A stretch of 64,000 nt of DNA from Lytechinus variegatus (GCF_018143015.1 NC_054741.1:15933736-15997735), one strand, 5' to 3'; positions 1 through 13,629 are shown, counted from the stretch's first letter. The notes: generated by a model not told the origin, from the letters alone. Numbers and translations are program-made.

Positions 1-1118
1 AAGTAAAAAAAAAAAAAAATTTGCAAAGGTAATTTATTATTTTTCTTCAGAAGTCAGAAAGTCGTTGCCTATCCTTATTAACAAGATATACATTGAGCTG
101 AAAAAAAATTGGATAGGGCGGAACAAATCTGGTGGTCAAATTATATGCTTTACTTTTTCTGGGGTCACCTCATTGCATTTTAGTACTAGGTTAAACAAAT
201 ACATTGAATTTAATTTAATTGAAATTCGTCTTTTTTAACATACAAAGACCAAGAGAGAAAAGAATGCTTTGTTTTTTGCTGATAGACACATAAACACACA
301 AAAAGACAGATCAATTGAACCTTTCCCAGAGCTGCCAACCTGAACAAAAACATTTCAGTATTTTCAAGGCTGAAAATCAGTATTCTGGTGAGGAAATTAG
401 TATTTTCACAGGAATACAATAGGACAACACATAAACTGAAACTTTAGAAATCAGTATTTTGCATGAAACCATCACTATTCTTCTCTATTTTCAGTACTAA
501 ATACAGAAAATCAGTACTACTTGGCAGCTCATAGTCCACACAAAAAGTTTGTTTGTTAGATGCTCGAAAATGTCGAGTCAGCACAATTTACCAGGTTTAT
601 TTCTACAGCTGTCGGAAAAGTGCAGAGTATAGCCTCGCTCTGCTATGCAGATCAGACAGTTAAAAAAAAAGACCTTTCCGAGCTAGTCCTTAAAACTCAA
701 TTCCAATCTCCATGGTGGACCAGGAATTCACAAGCTAGTATCAAAGCAGTGAGTCTGAGGTATTTATAATCCTCTCTCATACTTGATGGATGTGCTGTGG
801 ACCAGTTGAGTCACTGCCTGGCAAGCATTATTGATGAGTATCCATTCATTTGTTGGTAAATATTTTTTTATTGAATTGGTTATATATATTTTGCCCTATT
901 TTGCAATTTTGTAGATACTATATGTGCACCTGGAAGACAATTTTCATTTTTTTATCTTTTGTTAGATGAAGACAAGGAGTTTTTGCAACTGCAACCAGGT
1001 CCAACATGCAATCTTATTCATTCTTGGGTGTAACATATATATGTTTTGACATTTTTTTTCTTAAAAAGGGTAGATATTGGCAAAAGGCACAGCAAACGTC
1101 ACACAAGCCATTGTAAAA
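1..1118. other. Left edge, no gene recognised
   Basis: About 1.1 kb of AT-rich DNA with an A-run at the extreme left. Short open frames exist on both strands, but none resembles a known protein or has convincing splice sites. It should be intron of the minus-strand ANKS6-like gene, whose remaining exons must lie further left, although I cannot point to an exon here. A short phrase (CAGTATTTTCA-like) recurs several times between about 350 and 520. Confidence 0.5.
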
Positions 1119-1196
1119 TCAGCAAAGTATAAAACAGTCTGCAACCGCATGATGGTGACCAGACCGTGTGACGTTATTGACCTTTGACCTCATCAC

Positions 1197-4100
1197 CTTG
1201 AGACCAGACTGTTTGGCATCCTCCTGGTCCTCCATCTGGTCTACGCTATTCAGTCTCGTTGACCACATCTGACCGTTCTCTTGAACTTTGACCTCTGGAG
1301 TGGTTTGATCGTTGCCAACAGAGAGCAGTGTGATAGGAGCTAGGAGACGGGTCAATTCACTGCCAACTTTGTCCGTTTCATCTGAACAAACAATCAAAAT
1401 GATAGAAAGTACTGATTTTACTAATATTGCTGTAGGAGTTGCCTCATGATCAAACAAACTGGTCTACGGTATTCAGTCTTGTCGACCTTTATCCTGAGAC
1501 AACAGATCACCTCCTACAGCGATTTTCTACCACCACAATGATCAACATCTTCCATACTATATTAAGTGAAAAGCATTACCATTATACAATGTACATATAG
1601 GTTTTCTAAAACTGGGAATTATTAGAAGTTGTACATGTACATTAAATATGTTCTAGAATCCCCTTTTCTTTCCACCTAAAAAATTGGGACTACATGTATG
1701 TATATAAAATGGAAATAAGATATAATATAGTTTAGATAAACTTTTAACCAGCACTTCTAAGAATTTGAAAACAATACTAAGTAAAAGTCACTGCTGCATC
1801 TTTCATGAAGGAATCACGCAGGCTTCTTGTAATTGCAAATCCTAACTTTTAAATTAATGATTGAGAATGCAAGGAAAATCCTTAAGAAAATTCTATAGTG
1901 AGATACCTGCTAAAGCACAACCACAATGTTCTAGCACTGCTTTGAATGGGTGTCATTACCTGATACGATGACCAGAGCAAGATCCAGGGCCTTGCAGCCG
2001 TCCCGGGCCTGAATGTTGAGATCAGCACCAGCTTGGATCAAGTACTTCACTACGTCTTTTCTCCTGATAAGCAAGTAAATTACAAGTAACACATGAACAT
2101 TGAATCTATATCATAGCCTCCATTGTTATATTTGCCTATTCCTTGAGGAATACAAAATTGATTAACACCTTCTCATCCAGGACTCAAATATCATTTGAAA
2201 CATAATCTATTGATCAATTTTAACTAAAAAATATAGACATCTGAAGTAATTTTGATCTATAGAAACATGTCTTTTGCAAGTTTATCTATAAAGGATGTAT
2301 CTCAAGTAAGACAATTACCAGTTTGCATTAAAAGTAGTCATTTTATGCAGAAGATCCAATTTTAGGATTTTAGTTATTTTCCTCATAAAACATTGTTATT
2401 TAATAAGCATCGAACAAAAGATACTGATACAATCAAAAAGGGCTGTATTTAATAGGTTTATTTTATTTTTATGTATTTTGCCTGAATTTGTAGAGCTCTG
2501 AATTAAAAGATGCAAGGCTAGATATTTATCAAACAATGTGGTACTATTTGTCTTGAATGTTTTAAATTAAGAAGAAAAATTACCATCGGATTTCCATTTT
2601 CCTAACAATAAAAATGTAAATGTACGGGGGTGGGGGTAGAACATTCATCATTCAACAACATTGACATTTTTAGGGGATTTCATGTCTCTCATCTTTTTTT
2701 TTTGCACTTTCTATTTTACATTTGACTATTGTGGAGAAAAAAAAAGCTCTAAATTTTTACCCAGTCATCCGCCCTCTGCCGAAAAGTGGGGTGTGGAGGG
2801 GGAAATATGATGTTTTGTTAAAAAGTTTGAAATCATGATCGATTCATTTGGCGTGTCTTATTGCATGATTAGAGGTCGGAGGACAGCTACCTGTGGAATG
2901 TGGCCTGCATGAGGGCTGTCCATCCGCTCTTGACATCTTGACGGTTGATCTCGGCCCCTCTTTGGACCAAGGTCTCGGCAATGTCCCTCCTGCCCAACAT
3001 AGCGGCGATCATGAGGGGCGTGGCACCTTCTACAGAAGTGTAGTTGCTCTGCATGGGGTCCTTGTCAAGAATACGCTGGACAAGCTTCAGGTCTCCTACA
3101 ATATCAAAATGGAAAGTCAAATTTAAAATATATTTTCAAAGTCCATCTACATTGTACAGTACACAGATAAACAGAAGAAATAAGACCCTAAAATTTGTTC
3201 CGTTGCCCTCATCTGACCAACAGTAAAATGCAAAATACAGGGTCGCTATTTATCATTTTTTTCTTTTAGCAGAACCAAAATATACAAATGCAATGTTTTT
3301 ATGAGAAAATGTCAGATTTCGGCAAAGAATCTGACAATTTGTACATGTATTCAATGGAATGAAAAGAATTTACCGGTAAATGCATTTTGACATGTATAAC
3401 TGCATGAATAAATCATCCCAAGTGTCATTATCTTTGTGCATAGCAGCAGCGAAGTAATTTTTTTTATGAATTCTTACCGACCGACTAAACTTTCGGATTT
3501 GGGGCTTATGAGGGAAACATAGCAATTTTTTAGGCTTTATAATAAGATAATCTACAGCAGAGTATCATCAGTCGAAAATAGTCACTAATAGAGGCAAAGT
3601 ATGCAGAATTATAAAAAATGGATTATTAATAAAGCCAATAACAAGTGCTTAAATGGGTCGTATGCGCACTCTTTATCTTGATGCTTACAAGTACAAGACT
3701 AGTGCAAAAAGTGCAAAGCAAAAAAATAAATTAATTCATTGCACAAAAAAATACACTGGGTTCAATATGCCAGGGGTGCACATATAGGCCTACTTTGGCA
3801 ATAAAAAAAAATGATATCTACTGGCAAGCCTTGCTTTAATCAACTAACAATGCCATTCTTGAAAATTTGTCAAAATCTCCTGCCTTGTAGTCATACCAAA
3901 TCATCATCAATCCACATAATGGAACAAATAATGCACACTTTTTCATGATGTAAATGGCAATGCTGGCATCTCAGGAATTTGCATACATTCCTGAGCATCA
4001 GTTGCATTATTAATTACATGTACCTTGTTCAGTGGCTTCAATGATTTGAGACTCTGTACTATCGTCCCCTGCAAAACGAAAGAAAATATCATAAAAAAGA

Positions 4101-5474
4101 GAATATCATAACAAATACAAGTATTAAATGTTATCCATTTTCTGGTATTTTCAAATGCCTCTTATTCTTATCAATTCATAATGAAAGAATAATATTCAAT
4201 GACCATATTGGCTGAACATCCCCAGATATCATACACATATTTCTTGATGTTCCATGGAATCACTATGTTTGCAGTAATCAAACCAAACCATTGCTTTAAC
4301 CATCATTTACTCAAAAATCCTGTAAATCAAATTAAAACAAACACAAAGAGAAATCATGACATGAGATATTGCTAGGAATGTCTGCACATTATTAACAATA
4401 TTTGTGCACTTGTTCTGTCAATGCATAATTCATAGACTGTGTGCTCATTATTGAAAGTTTGACCAGAGTAGACAAACCAGGGTGCATTATGCTAAATTTC
4501 AATTCAGGGCAATTCCATAAAATGATCAACCTTTTTGTACGTCCGACCCACATTTTTCTCAAGCCTTACTTCTCTTCATAAACTGACCAAGTTAGGGTTC
4601 TTTGAGAACATTACAGACTGTCAAAAGAACAAGAAATCAGAGACAGAAAATTTCATGAAGGTCCCATTACTCCCATATATCATGGGTCGAACGTACATAT
4701 TTTATATAATCAGAAAAAATAATTATTTCATTTACCTGCAGATGGTCTGTTGATAGTCTTCTTTTCCAGGAACTCCTTTGCTCTCTTGTTTTTACACAAG
4801 ACAGAAATATCACACGCTGTCATGTTATTAATATTTAAGGCATTGGGATTGCATCCTGAATCAACCAAGTATTGCACTGCAGAAACATGTCCACTCAATG
4901 CTGCAACCATTAGCAAGGTCCAACCAGTTCCTGGGTCTGTGAAGAACTGATCACCGCCCCTGTTCATGAGCTGGCGGAGAATGGCTTGATGACCCTTCAT
5001 TATGGCTGCCAACGTAGGTTTCAAGACAGGTCCATAGATATCACCTGTCATTTGACCGTTGGTGTCAACACCCGATAGATCTAGGAATATATTCACGATG
5101 TCCGAGTGTCCTTTGAAAGCGGCGAGTGTCAAGGCCGTCGCGCCCATCTTGTTCCGTATGGAAGGATTGGCTTTGTTCTGCAGGAGAAGGACAACGATGT
5201 TGGTAAATCCATGGTAGGTTGCCTGCATCAGGGCTGTCCAGCCATAGCTATTCTGGGTATCTAGGCCGGCACCACGCATGAGCAAAAGACGAACAATGTT
5301 CTCGTGCCCATTGGCTGCTGCGATTTGCAGAGGTGTGAAGCCTTCGCCCCCATCACAGTCCACCTCGATGGCTGCTGCATCATCGTCCAGAATCTGTTGG
5401 ACAGCATCAAGGTCCCCGCACTCACAGGCAGCAATCAACTGCCTGGGTAGATCATGGTAATCCCCATCCACCAT
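1197..5474 (-). CDS. ANKS6: ANKS6-like ankyrin-repeat protein, 5' five exons (3' part off the left edge)
   Basis: Exons on the minus strand: 5474-4736 (ATG at 5474), 4068-4024, 3095-2891, 2063-1960 and 1381 to about 1197. All internal borders are GT-AG and the phases join in one frame (1,1,2,1). The product starts MVDGDYHDLPRQLIAACECG and carries about eight to nine ankyrin repeats, with typical GWTALMQATYHG and GATPLMIAAMLGRRDI signatures. Repeat order, the linker ending NRPSAG before DLKLVQRILDKDP, and the stretch DVVKYLIQAGADL followed by DETDKVGSELTRLLA track vertebrate ANKS6 (SamCystin). In vertebrates ANKS6 is a partner of NEK8, INVS and NPHP3 in the inversin compartment of the primary cilium and is linked to cystic kidney disease. 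Human ANKS6 is about 870 residues with a C-terminal SAM domain. That tail is not in this window, so the gene is cut by the edge rather than broken. The 3' border of the fifth exon is uncertain: CAAG/gtgatg at 1197 is my choice, but the frame stays open to 1119. A pure ankyrin paralogue is less likely given the matching inter-repeat linkers. Confidence 0.9.
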
Positions 5475-7820
5475 ACTTGGTTAGTCTTCTCATTCTAACT
5501 TGAAGTTCAACTTGGACTCCATATATTGTATACATGTATATATGTGCTTATGTCATTTTCAGTCTCTAAAATATATTGCTTCAATCTGCATGAGAAAATA
5601 AGAAAAAAAATTGTACAAACTAGGATGTACATGAATATATGAACACAATGTCACATTTTCATTGCTGAAAATAAGAAATATTCGATAACTTTTGAAGGTA
5701 TATATATATATATGATATTGATTGACACTTTTTTTGGGGTGGGGGGGGGTCAAGTACCTTCTTAAAGCACTGTTTTACCCAGAATGATATACTGTATTAC
5801 AATTATTAAATCAATTCATTTTTTAACAGACCCACTTGAGGTATAAATTTTTGTCACTTTGGGGCAACATACAGTAACATGCATCCCAAACTAGACAAAT
5901 CATGACTTGACTCACTGCAATAAAAACTTACCAGTGTTATATCTGTCTACATGTAGTTTCCCAACTCAACGGTTTAGAGAAATTCATTTAATAGGACAAA
6001 CTTTTATGCAGCATTACAAAAATGTTCAGCTCTATACATGTACCATGTGTATTCATATGCACTGCCAATAAGTGACTAGCAAATTATGAGTTAATTTATA
6101 CTGTATCACCCCCCAAGTAGTACATAGTAACCAGACACCAAAGGTGTCTTGTGCCCGATTGTTGCTGCTCATTCATTCATAAATGAATGAGACATGATTA
6201 GAAGTACAATGTACATGTATATCATGTATACAGGGCACCTACAGTGTACTGTGTGTAATTCAACTAAAAGTTGTATTGTGAACTCTGCAGAGAAATTGAA
6301 ATCACAATTAATTGGAGGACCTACATGGAGTGGGGGCAAGAGAAGAATAAAGTTAGGCCTACTATTAGATCAAGTTCTAGATAGACTATAGTAATGAGCT
6401 ACATGTACAAGCAGATCGTGTTTGTACCCATCATCTGTTTCTGCATTTTGGGGCCTCACCAGAAATGGCTCACAGATTTTCACTTCAAATGTGTGGATTT
6501 TTTTTAAAATCTCATTTCGATACCACTTTGTAAATTGTATTTGAAACATGTACATGTATGATTTCGCAGACACACTAACCCAAAAGTTCCAAAGAAAACA
6601 ATGGATGCAATAATTTTTGTTTTTTACATTAGAAATTTCAACAATTCAATTTGGCCTCCATGTACAGTATGTACAGGCATGCACAGCCACAATATTATGT
6701 AAGTCTTGAGAGTTTGAACGAAGTCATCAATATCTAATTCTAGGCCAAAATGTGGCTGTACGAGACTTCCAGATCCCTGTTGATGCAGAAAATAAAATCT
6801 GGTTATTGATTAGATCAAATAAGAATCTGGAGAGTAGATCTGAATCAAAATCTGGTTAATAAATAATCGAGATAAAGTCATCAAGTCTCAAGCACCAACA
6901 AGGACAAAATGAAAATTTGAATTCCAGCTGCTAGCTGGAGTGTCCAAATATCCTGTAAGTACATGTAAGTAGTTGTAGTACTCCAAGCAGACTTATTAAT
7001 TAATGTTAGACAAAGTGTGTGTGAGAGATCATGAGGTGCCTATTTCTCAATACCATCATACATGTACTTCTTGACTAAATAAGAGATAGTGAGTTACATG
7101 TACATTGTAGTTGTCCGCTGACCATTTCATGAATCCCCCTTTGCCAAGATCGGGGACAACAACTTGACTAAATATTTAAGACACCTCCCAGGCTCCCACC
7201 TCTAATCCAGTCAACTTCAAAAGCAACACAAAATTTTAAACTTAAAAGGTACATAATCAATCACAGAAGTTGAAATTACATGTACATTGCAAAATAATTG
7301 GGATAGATCATTAAATAATTATAATGCAAAGAAGCTATAAAAACTGTTGGTAAAATGCAGACCTGCCAAACTTCTACCAAAAAAATATTCTTTAATAAAA
7401 GGAAAAAAAAAGTATTTTATGACCAAAAAAAAGAGAATTTTTTTTATTTGTCTCAACATAACAATTGCCAGCCTGTTGTAGTGAGATCAGTAAAAAAAAC
7501 ATGTGAAATGACTCTACTTGAAAACTTGATAATTCACCATTTTAAACATGTGCTCGTAGAATTTACTTGTTCTTTGAATGCAACAAGTTACTGGCCTGAC
7601 AGTGATTTTTACCAGTCTGAGACCGTCGGACCGGCGATAGTGTCACACGCTGTGTATCATACATACTCTATGTAGGGAACATTATTGCCACTAAAAATCT
7701 TATTGAAATTAAAGAAAAATCATTGAAATTAAAGAAAAAAAATTAATCTAATTTCTAAAATGTTACGTAGCACAGAGCTGGCTAGATCTAGAAGTCGACT
7801 CGCCATCGATTCTTCACATT
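5475..7820. other. Upstream of ANKS6, no gene recognised
   Basis: About 2.3 kb of AT-rich DNA 5' of the ANKS6 start codon, with many TACATGTA-type motifs, a TA run near 5700 followed by a G run, and A runs near 7400. Any 5' UTR exon or promoter of ANKS6 would lie here or further right. I see no clear core promoter and no coding exon. Confidence 0.45.
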
Positions 7821-8066
7821 AGTCTGGGGGGGCCACTCAAATATACTGCTGTACACACGCATGACCAAGTAATTTCCAAACACCCCTAAACGAGTTTTTC
7901 TCTACAGGTGTGAAAAATAGCCCTCTAATAAACAAGTTTTTTGCGGGCTTTATTTACACATTTTGGCCCCTAAACAAGTTGTCACCAAAATATGACCTCG
8001 GGGGAAAAGCTTGGCCTTTGGGGACAAAACATACATGTACCCTAAACACGTTTGGCTAATCTTTAA

Positions 8067-9268
8067 AGGACAAGTCCACCCCACCAAAAAGTTAATTTGA
8101 ATAAAAGGAGAAAAATCCAACAAGCAAAACACTGAAAATAAGAATGTTATGACATTTTCAAATTTCGCTTAAAATTTCACAAAAAAAGTTATGTACACAT
8201 CCTGGACGGTATGCAAATTGACAGCCTGATGACGTCATCCACTCACTATCTCTTTTGTATTTCATTATGTAATATTAAAAATTTTAATTTTCTCCCCATT
8301 GTCATGTGAAACAAAATTTCATTACTCCCTGAACATGTGGAACAGTTTATGGTTAAAGGACAAGTCCACCCCAACAAAAACTTGATATGAATAAAAAGAG
8401 AAATTCAACAAGCATTAACACTGAAAATTTCATCAAAATCGGATGTAAAATAAGAAAGTTATGGCATTTTAAAGTTTCGTTTATTTTCAAAAAAATAGTT
8501 ACATGTACATGTATATGAACGAGCCAGTTACATCCAAATGAGAGAGTTGATGACATCACTCACTCACTATTTCTTTTGTAATTTATTATATGAAATATGA
8601 AATATTTTTATTTTCTCGTCATTGTCATGTGAAATGAAGTTTCATTCCTCCCTGAACACATGGAATTCCATTATTTTAACATTTTATGCTTCAGGCAAGG
8701 AGGTCCTAATCGTCAAATTCGTGAAAATTGAAATATAGTATAATTCAAACAATAAAAAACAAAAGAAATAGTGAGTGAGTGACATCATCAACTCTCTCAT
8801 TTGGATGTAACTGGCTCGTTCATATATTAATATTTAGTTAAAAATAAGCGAAACTTTGAAATGTCATAACTTTCTTATTTAACATCCGATTTTGATGAAA
8901 TTTTCAGCATTGTGGTTGTCTGATTTTTTCTCTAATGATTCAAATCAACATTTTTCAGAGGTGGACTTGACCTTTAAGTCAAGTTGGTCCTTATTTTCAA
9001 ATCTGTAAAAATTGAAATATTGTATCATTCAAACAATAAAAAAACAAAAGAAATAGTGAGTGATGGACATCATCAATTCTTTCATTTGCATATCTGATAT
9101 CACTGAGTTGTGCGGTTTAACTGTTTTGTGAAAGATAAGCGCAACTTAAAAGTGCCATAACTTTCTTATTTTACATCCAATTTTGATGAAATTTGCAGCA
9201 TTACATGTATGTTTGTTTTATTTTTTCTATCGATTCAAATCAACAATTTTCTGGGGTGGACTTGGCCT
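8067..9268. mobile_element. Outer TTAA-flanked MITE (AGGACAAGTCCACCCC family)
   Basis: The left terminus AGGACAAGTCCACCCC at 8067 and the right terminus GGGGTGGACTTGGCCT ending at 9268 are inverted. Each is flanked by TTAA (8063-8066 and 9269-9272), the target duplication used by piggyBac-like transposons. There is no coding capacity. The arms carry phrases such as CATCCGATTTTGATGAAATTT and are inverted relative to each other. It is interrupted at 8357-8973 by a second copy of the same family. Class assignment to piggyBac-like is inferred from TTAA only. Confidence 0.75.
8357..8973. mobile_element. Inner TTAA-flanked MITE inserted in the outer copy
   Basis: This has the same termini as its host element: AGGACAAGTCCACCCC at 8357 and GGTGGACTTGACCT ending at 8973, with TTAA at 8353-8356 and 8974-8977. 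It is a 617-bp non-coding near-palindrome. Its own uninterrupted centre can be aligned with the joined host sequence on either side of the insertion, which confirms that the outer copy was split here. Confidence 0.78.
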
Positions 9269-9984
9269 TTAAAAAAGAGCTTTTGACTTTGTTTTGGGTA
9301 AAAATCATACCGGTATCCTTAAATTCGTTTGACCCGGCGATTGACCATTGACCAGTCTTTCAAAACCACCCTTTTTCTTCAAAATTTGTGAATTGCGTTT
9401 TTGATAACTTTGAACTTGAATAGTACAAAAAGAAGGCAAATGAACTTTCAATCAAAACACAAACAAATCGCCAGACATAATCATTATTATAGCGTAGGCC
9501 CTAGGGCCTAGGTACATGTATAGGCCATAGCAACCATCACTGACACAAGTCACAGCACAGACACCATACTCATACAATAAAAATTACTAGTCATAATAAT
9601 ACAGGCATGCAACTGCTGGCAGGCTAGGCCGGCGTTGGCCCGTGCGAGTCGCGTGTAAGATGGCCTGTTCGGCGATTAGGCCCCATTACCCTAGCACCTC
9701 AACAAAAAATTTTGTTCAGATCAGCTGTGCAATTTTTGGCCCGGAATACGTTAAGTTATCACTAGTAATTCACGCTGGCAATAAAGGGCAAGAACATATG
9801 ATAACATACCAGAACTCAGGACCAAAATTAATGTTAAATCACTTAAATGTAGGAACTGCGATCATGATTTTCCGTCTCGGTTCTCCGTCATCAATGTCAA
9901 TTACGGTATACGGTGTGTGGGTACGGTATATTTAAGACTAGATCGACTGTGTCACTCGCGTACATGTATAGCCTAAGGAGTTAA

Positions 9985-10095
9985 GTACCGGTACCGGTAC
10001 AATATACCGGCCGGGCCGGGGCGCGGCGCGGGAGGCGCCGGCGCCGAGCGCGAGCAAGCTGGCTATACGTACCGGTACCGGCGCTCGGGAGATCG
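9985..10095. other. Short GC/CpG-rich block
   Basis: A sharply GC-rich stretch in AT-rich surroundings, with overlapping ACCGGT repeats and many CpG and GGCGCC steps. It lies about 4.5 kb upstream of the ANKS6 start codon and about 4.4 kb upstream of the DHRS4 start codon, between two divergently transcribed genes. It could be a small CpG-island-like promoter or a 5' UTR exon of either gene. No coding frame or splice signal was recognised. Confidence 0.35.
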
Positions 10096-11178
10096 AGTTT
10101 ATGTAACTCGGGAGTCAATCTCTATGATCCGAGTGCACCTATATAAGCATAGATGCACCCTTGCTGCGGGCTGCGGCCTTGCTTCTACCAAATAATTTTA
10201 GCATTTACAGTTTGCAGAAGGATTTTCTTTAAAAGCAGATTGCCTGTAAATATGCGAATCCTGGATGTATTATAAAGCAGCCGCACATGGCCTGACTCCA
10301 TACATAATGTCATAATTTTTCAAACTCTATTTATTTTGAATATATCATTCATTTAGCTACGCAGGATTTCTGAAAGGGGTTAAAGTGGAATGCAAATTTG
10401 ACAAGCAAAAAATAAATAAAAAAAATCACAAACATCTGAGGGGGTTGATTCCCGGCACCCCCCCCCCCCCCGGACATATATTCTAATTTTGTTCTTGTGT
10501 TGACATAATATTCAGCTAACACTTTCCCTTTCTCTTTCTTTTTTTTAATTCTATCAATCATTAAAAAAAAGTTTGGGGGTCCATAGTCCCCTAGCCCCCC
10601 CCCCGATTTATACGCCAGTGTCGCGACTGAGAGCTATTCAGCAGAAGGGGGAATACAATGTTCCGACAAACGGAGCAGTGGACATAATATATTTTTTTCG
10701 TGCTTAGAATAAACCCATGAAGGGCATTAAATATAGTTACTGAACTCTGAGTGACATTCTGTGCGACCACATACAGTTCAGCGATATTATTATCTGCAGA
10801 ACAAAACAAACTCATAAAGAACTCAAAATTGTCAAAAGAGTTTGAAAGTCAAGTCCACGTACTCTAACCAAATATATTGAGCTGAATATAGATAGGCTTA
10901 TCTTCGAGATAGGCTGCAGAGCCCTTTGAGGATTGCAGTAGATGATGATGATGATGCCGTGATGATGAAATAAAACAAGAACAGCTTTGATCTTTTTTCA
11001 TCATCAAAATTGTATGCTTAACATTAATTGCATTTCCAATTCGAGCTTATAATTATTTCAAACATAATAAATGGGTTTTTTTCCTAATGAAATTATTAGG
11101 GCCTGTGACATAATATGAAATGAAACGTGCACAACACAAGGATACTTTACATCTCTTGTGATTTTATCTGTCAATCCG

Positions 11179-12309
11179 CAGGGGCGGATCCAGCTTTCGC
11201 CAATGGGGGGGGGGGGGCGGAAAAATTTACCCACATTTTCCCCGATCGGCTGCTCAAAGTTGATTTCAGTTTTTTTGTTTGTTTCTTTGAAGGGGTATAG
11301 CCATAACAGACACTTCTTAGCTATCCTAGACTTCAGTGACCACCTTCAAGGGCAACTGAAAACATATCTATATAAGAGTGGTTTTTTGGTAGACCGATTG
11401 ACTTATTGTTCAGACAAATGTATTATATGTAAATAGTTTTCGTTGTTCTGCTCTGAACCACCTTGAGCATCTAAACAAGATGGACAGGGCGCTATAAATC
11501 TCATGTATTATTATTATTACATTCATATAAAATACTATATAATCTCATATAGGCCCTATAAATGAGCGCGAAGCACGAGCTAAATTTTTGGGAAATTTCA
11601 TGTATTTTGTCCTGAAATAATAATTCTTAGCAATGTTTGTGAGTCCTGAGCAAGGTATGCGTATGTAACTATATTTTTACTGCAAAATTTTTATTATAGG
11701 CCTATATAAATTACGTACGTTCTGGCCTGATCATCGAAAACATGGATTGACTTGTAAGGACCGTTTGTTGTTCATGATCACCAAAAGTGCTTAAAAATCC
11801 AAATTTTAGGTCAATTTTCATCTCGCTCGTCGTGCTCACATCAACGATCCTTTACGGTTCGAGTACTTAGAATGTCCAACTTTGGTCAAAAATTTTCAGT
11901 TCGCACTCTGTTTGAATGATTACCACTCGAATGTCCACATTTTAGGTCAGAATATAAAAAAACTTTCAGCTCGCGCTTCTCGCGCGCATCAAATACTGTT
12001 CACACAAAAAGTGCTCCTAATAGAGCATCCAGTATTGAGTCGGAAATTCATAAAAATTCAGCTCTCGCTTTGCGCTTGCATAAAATGTTGAGATACCCAT
12101 CCTGTTCTAATATTACCAAAATATATATTTTCTAAATTTGCCAGGACAGAATATCAAAATTTTCAGCTCGTGTTTCGCGCTCACTATATAGGCCTATATA
12201 TACCAATCATGTTCACGGCTACAAAAAAGGTGCTTAGAATATCCGATTTGGGAAACTTACAGATGAAAATATCCCCCATCCACCTTAGCGAAAGCTGGAT
12301 CCGCCCCTG
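11179..12309. mobile_element. hAT-like non-autonomous element with CAGGGGCGGATCC ends
   Basis: The left end CAGGGGCGGATCCAGCTTTC is mirrored by GAAAGCTGGATCCGCCCCTG ending at 12309. The CAGGGG start and about 20-bp inverted ends are hAT-style. An 8-bp target duplication is not visible (flanks tcaatccg and gttaagaa differ), so ends or flanks have decayed. The interior holds repeated phrases built on GCTCGCGCTTCGCGC, also seen in the element at 51788-52951, and a LINE-like 3' end at about 11290-11520. No transposase frame is present. Confidence 0.65.
11290..11520 (+). mobile_element. LINE-like 3' end fragment with (TTA)n tail
   Basis: A short frame reads DFSDHLQGQLKTYLYKSGF, similar to the last residues of L2/CR1-type LINE ORF2 proteins. 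It is followed by GACAGGGCGCTATAAATC and a (TTA)n tail, a common 3' end in marine invertebrate LINEs and their SINE partners. It sits inside the hAT-like element at 11179-12309 and is far too short to be functional. Confidence 0.45.
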
Positions 12310-12834
12310 GTTAAGAAATGTCAGCTCCCGCTTCCATAATTAATTTTTATTCGGGCCTATTCTGATGAGAAGTTAAACTCAATTGCATCCCCAAAGTGCT
12401 CTAGCTAGCTTATGCTTCCAGGGGGTATAAAGCTGATATGTTTACTGTAGGAAGATGAAATAAATAAATCATATTCAGGCCCGGGGGCGACCTAATTTGG
12501 GGGCCTCTGTGAACTTCTAGGCAAAATTGCGCGCCCAGCCCCCCCCCCCCTCGCCAGTCAAACATAGGTGCCTATGCATATTGAATTATCTTATTTCAAT
12601 TTAAAAAAAATCAACCGATCGGAGACCACTTTTTTATGTGTTGATGAAAAAAAATAATCATGAATATAAAACTTTTTGAAAAGAATAAATGCGACAAGGC
12701 GGGTGTTTCATGAGCTGTTCGTAAGTTAAAGGGATGCAGGCTAGAGATACGGAGTAAAATTCACAGAGCAAAATGCTGAAAATTTAATCACAATTGAATA
12801 TTAAAGATTTGCATTATTCCGGTAAAACATCACA

Positions 12835-13050
12835 CTCTAAGAACAAATCAGTCAAAAATGACTGGTTAATTGGGTCTGCTGGGAGCAACTGTTATTCCAG
12901 TCATATTTGACTATTTTCTAGTCATATTTTACTAGAACAGAGTTATTTCTGACTAGAATATATGTCAGAAATGTGAATATCAGTGATTGTCATATCATTT
13001 GCTCCCAGCTGACTACTGGTCTAGTCAAATTGAATGATTTGTTTTAAGAG
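12835..13050. mobile_element. Small fold-back MITE
   Basis: Left CTCTAAGAACAAATCA is mirrored by TGATTTGTTTTAAGAG on the right, and the interior contains inverted phrases (GTCATATTTGACTA, GGGAGCA/TGCTCCC). It is about 215 bp and non-coding. It appears to interrupt another repeat that begins TTAAAGGGATGCAGGC at 12726. No target duplication was identified with confidence. Confidence 0.5.
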
Positions 13051-13629
13051 GCAGTTCTAGGCATGTCTTAAAGAATATTCATTATAGGTGCTGGGCTGAT
13101 GATGTCCTAATATCCCCACTTGTTCTTTTTTATTATAAAATCAGGTATATTACAAATTTTTCTCCTAAAAAATAAAACAAGTGGATTGACAACTGAGGGC
13201 CTATTGTTATTTATTGCTGGCGGGGCAGGGCCAGGGGTGGGGTAGACTGCCCCCCCCCTGACGAGTCACAACCCATGCAAGGGATGCCCCCCCCCGACGA
13301 GTCATAACTAATCTCTGACGAGCCACACGTGGCCCCCTCCTATGAACAAGAATATCCTTCCCCACAAGAAAATGATCACCAGTCGAATTCAATTCAATTT
13401 ATTTATGTCGTTTTTACGATAATGATTTGATTACTAGTGAAAATATTAGGTTATCATATAGGTTTCATCAGTGTCTAGTCATCTCCCTCCCTTAGTTTAA
13501 GATAAAAATCACATTGTTAAACAAATAGGGTCATTTTCATGAAAACGAAACATGTGGGAGGGGATACATAAAATGTGAGGACCGCTGGTGTGCCCCTGCC
13601 TCAGTGGAGGAAGTTGATCTAGTCCTAAA

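Larger units (their letters stand above)
7822..9372. mobile_element. Truncated GGGGGGGCCACT-type repeat, split by TTAA MITEs
   Basis: The left part (about 7822-8062) starts GGGGGGGCCACT and carries several degenerate CCTAAACAAGTT/CCCTAAACACG phrases. These also occur in the complete element at 58794-59368. The sequence resumes after 9272 with a related stretch (TAAATTCGTTTGACC, CGATTGACCATTGACC). No closing inverted terminus is visible, so this copy is decayed or truncated. It served as the target for the TTAA-flanked MITE at 8067-9268. Confidence 0.5.

Noticed and set aside
2893-3126. 77-codon frame on the plus strand
   Set aside because: It is the antisense of the ANKS6 exon at 3095-2891, whose own frame matches the family.
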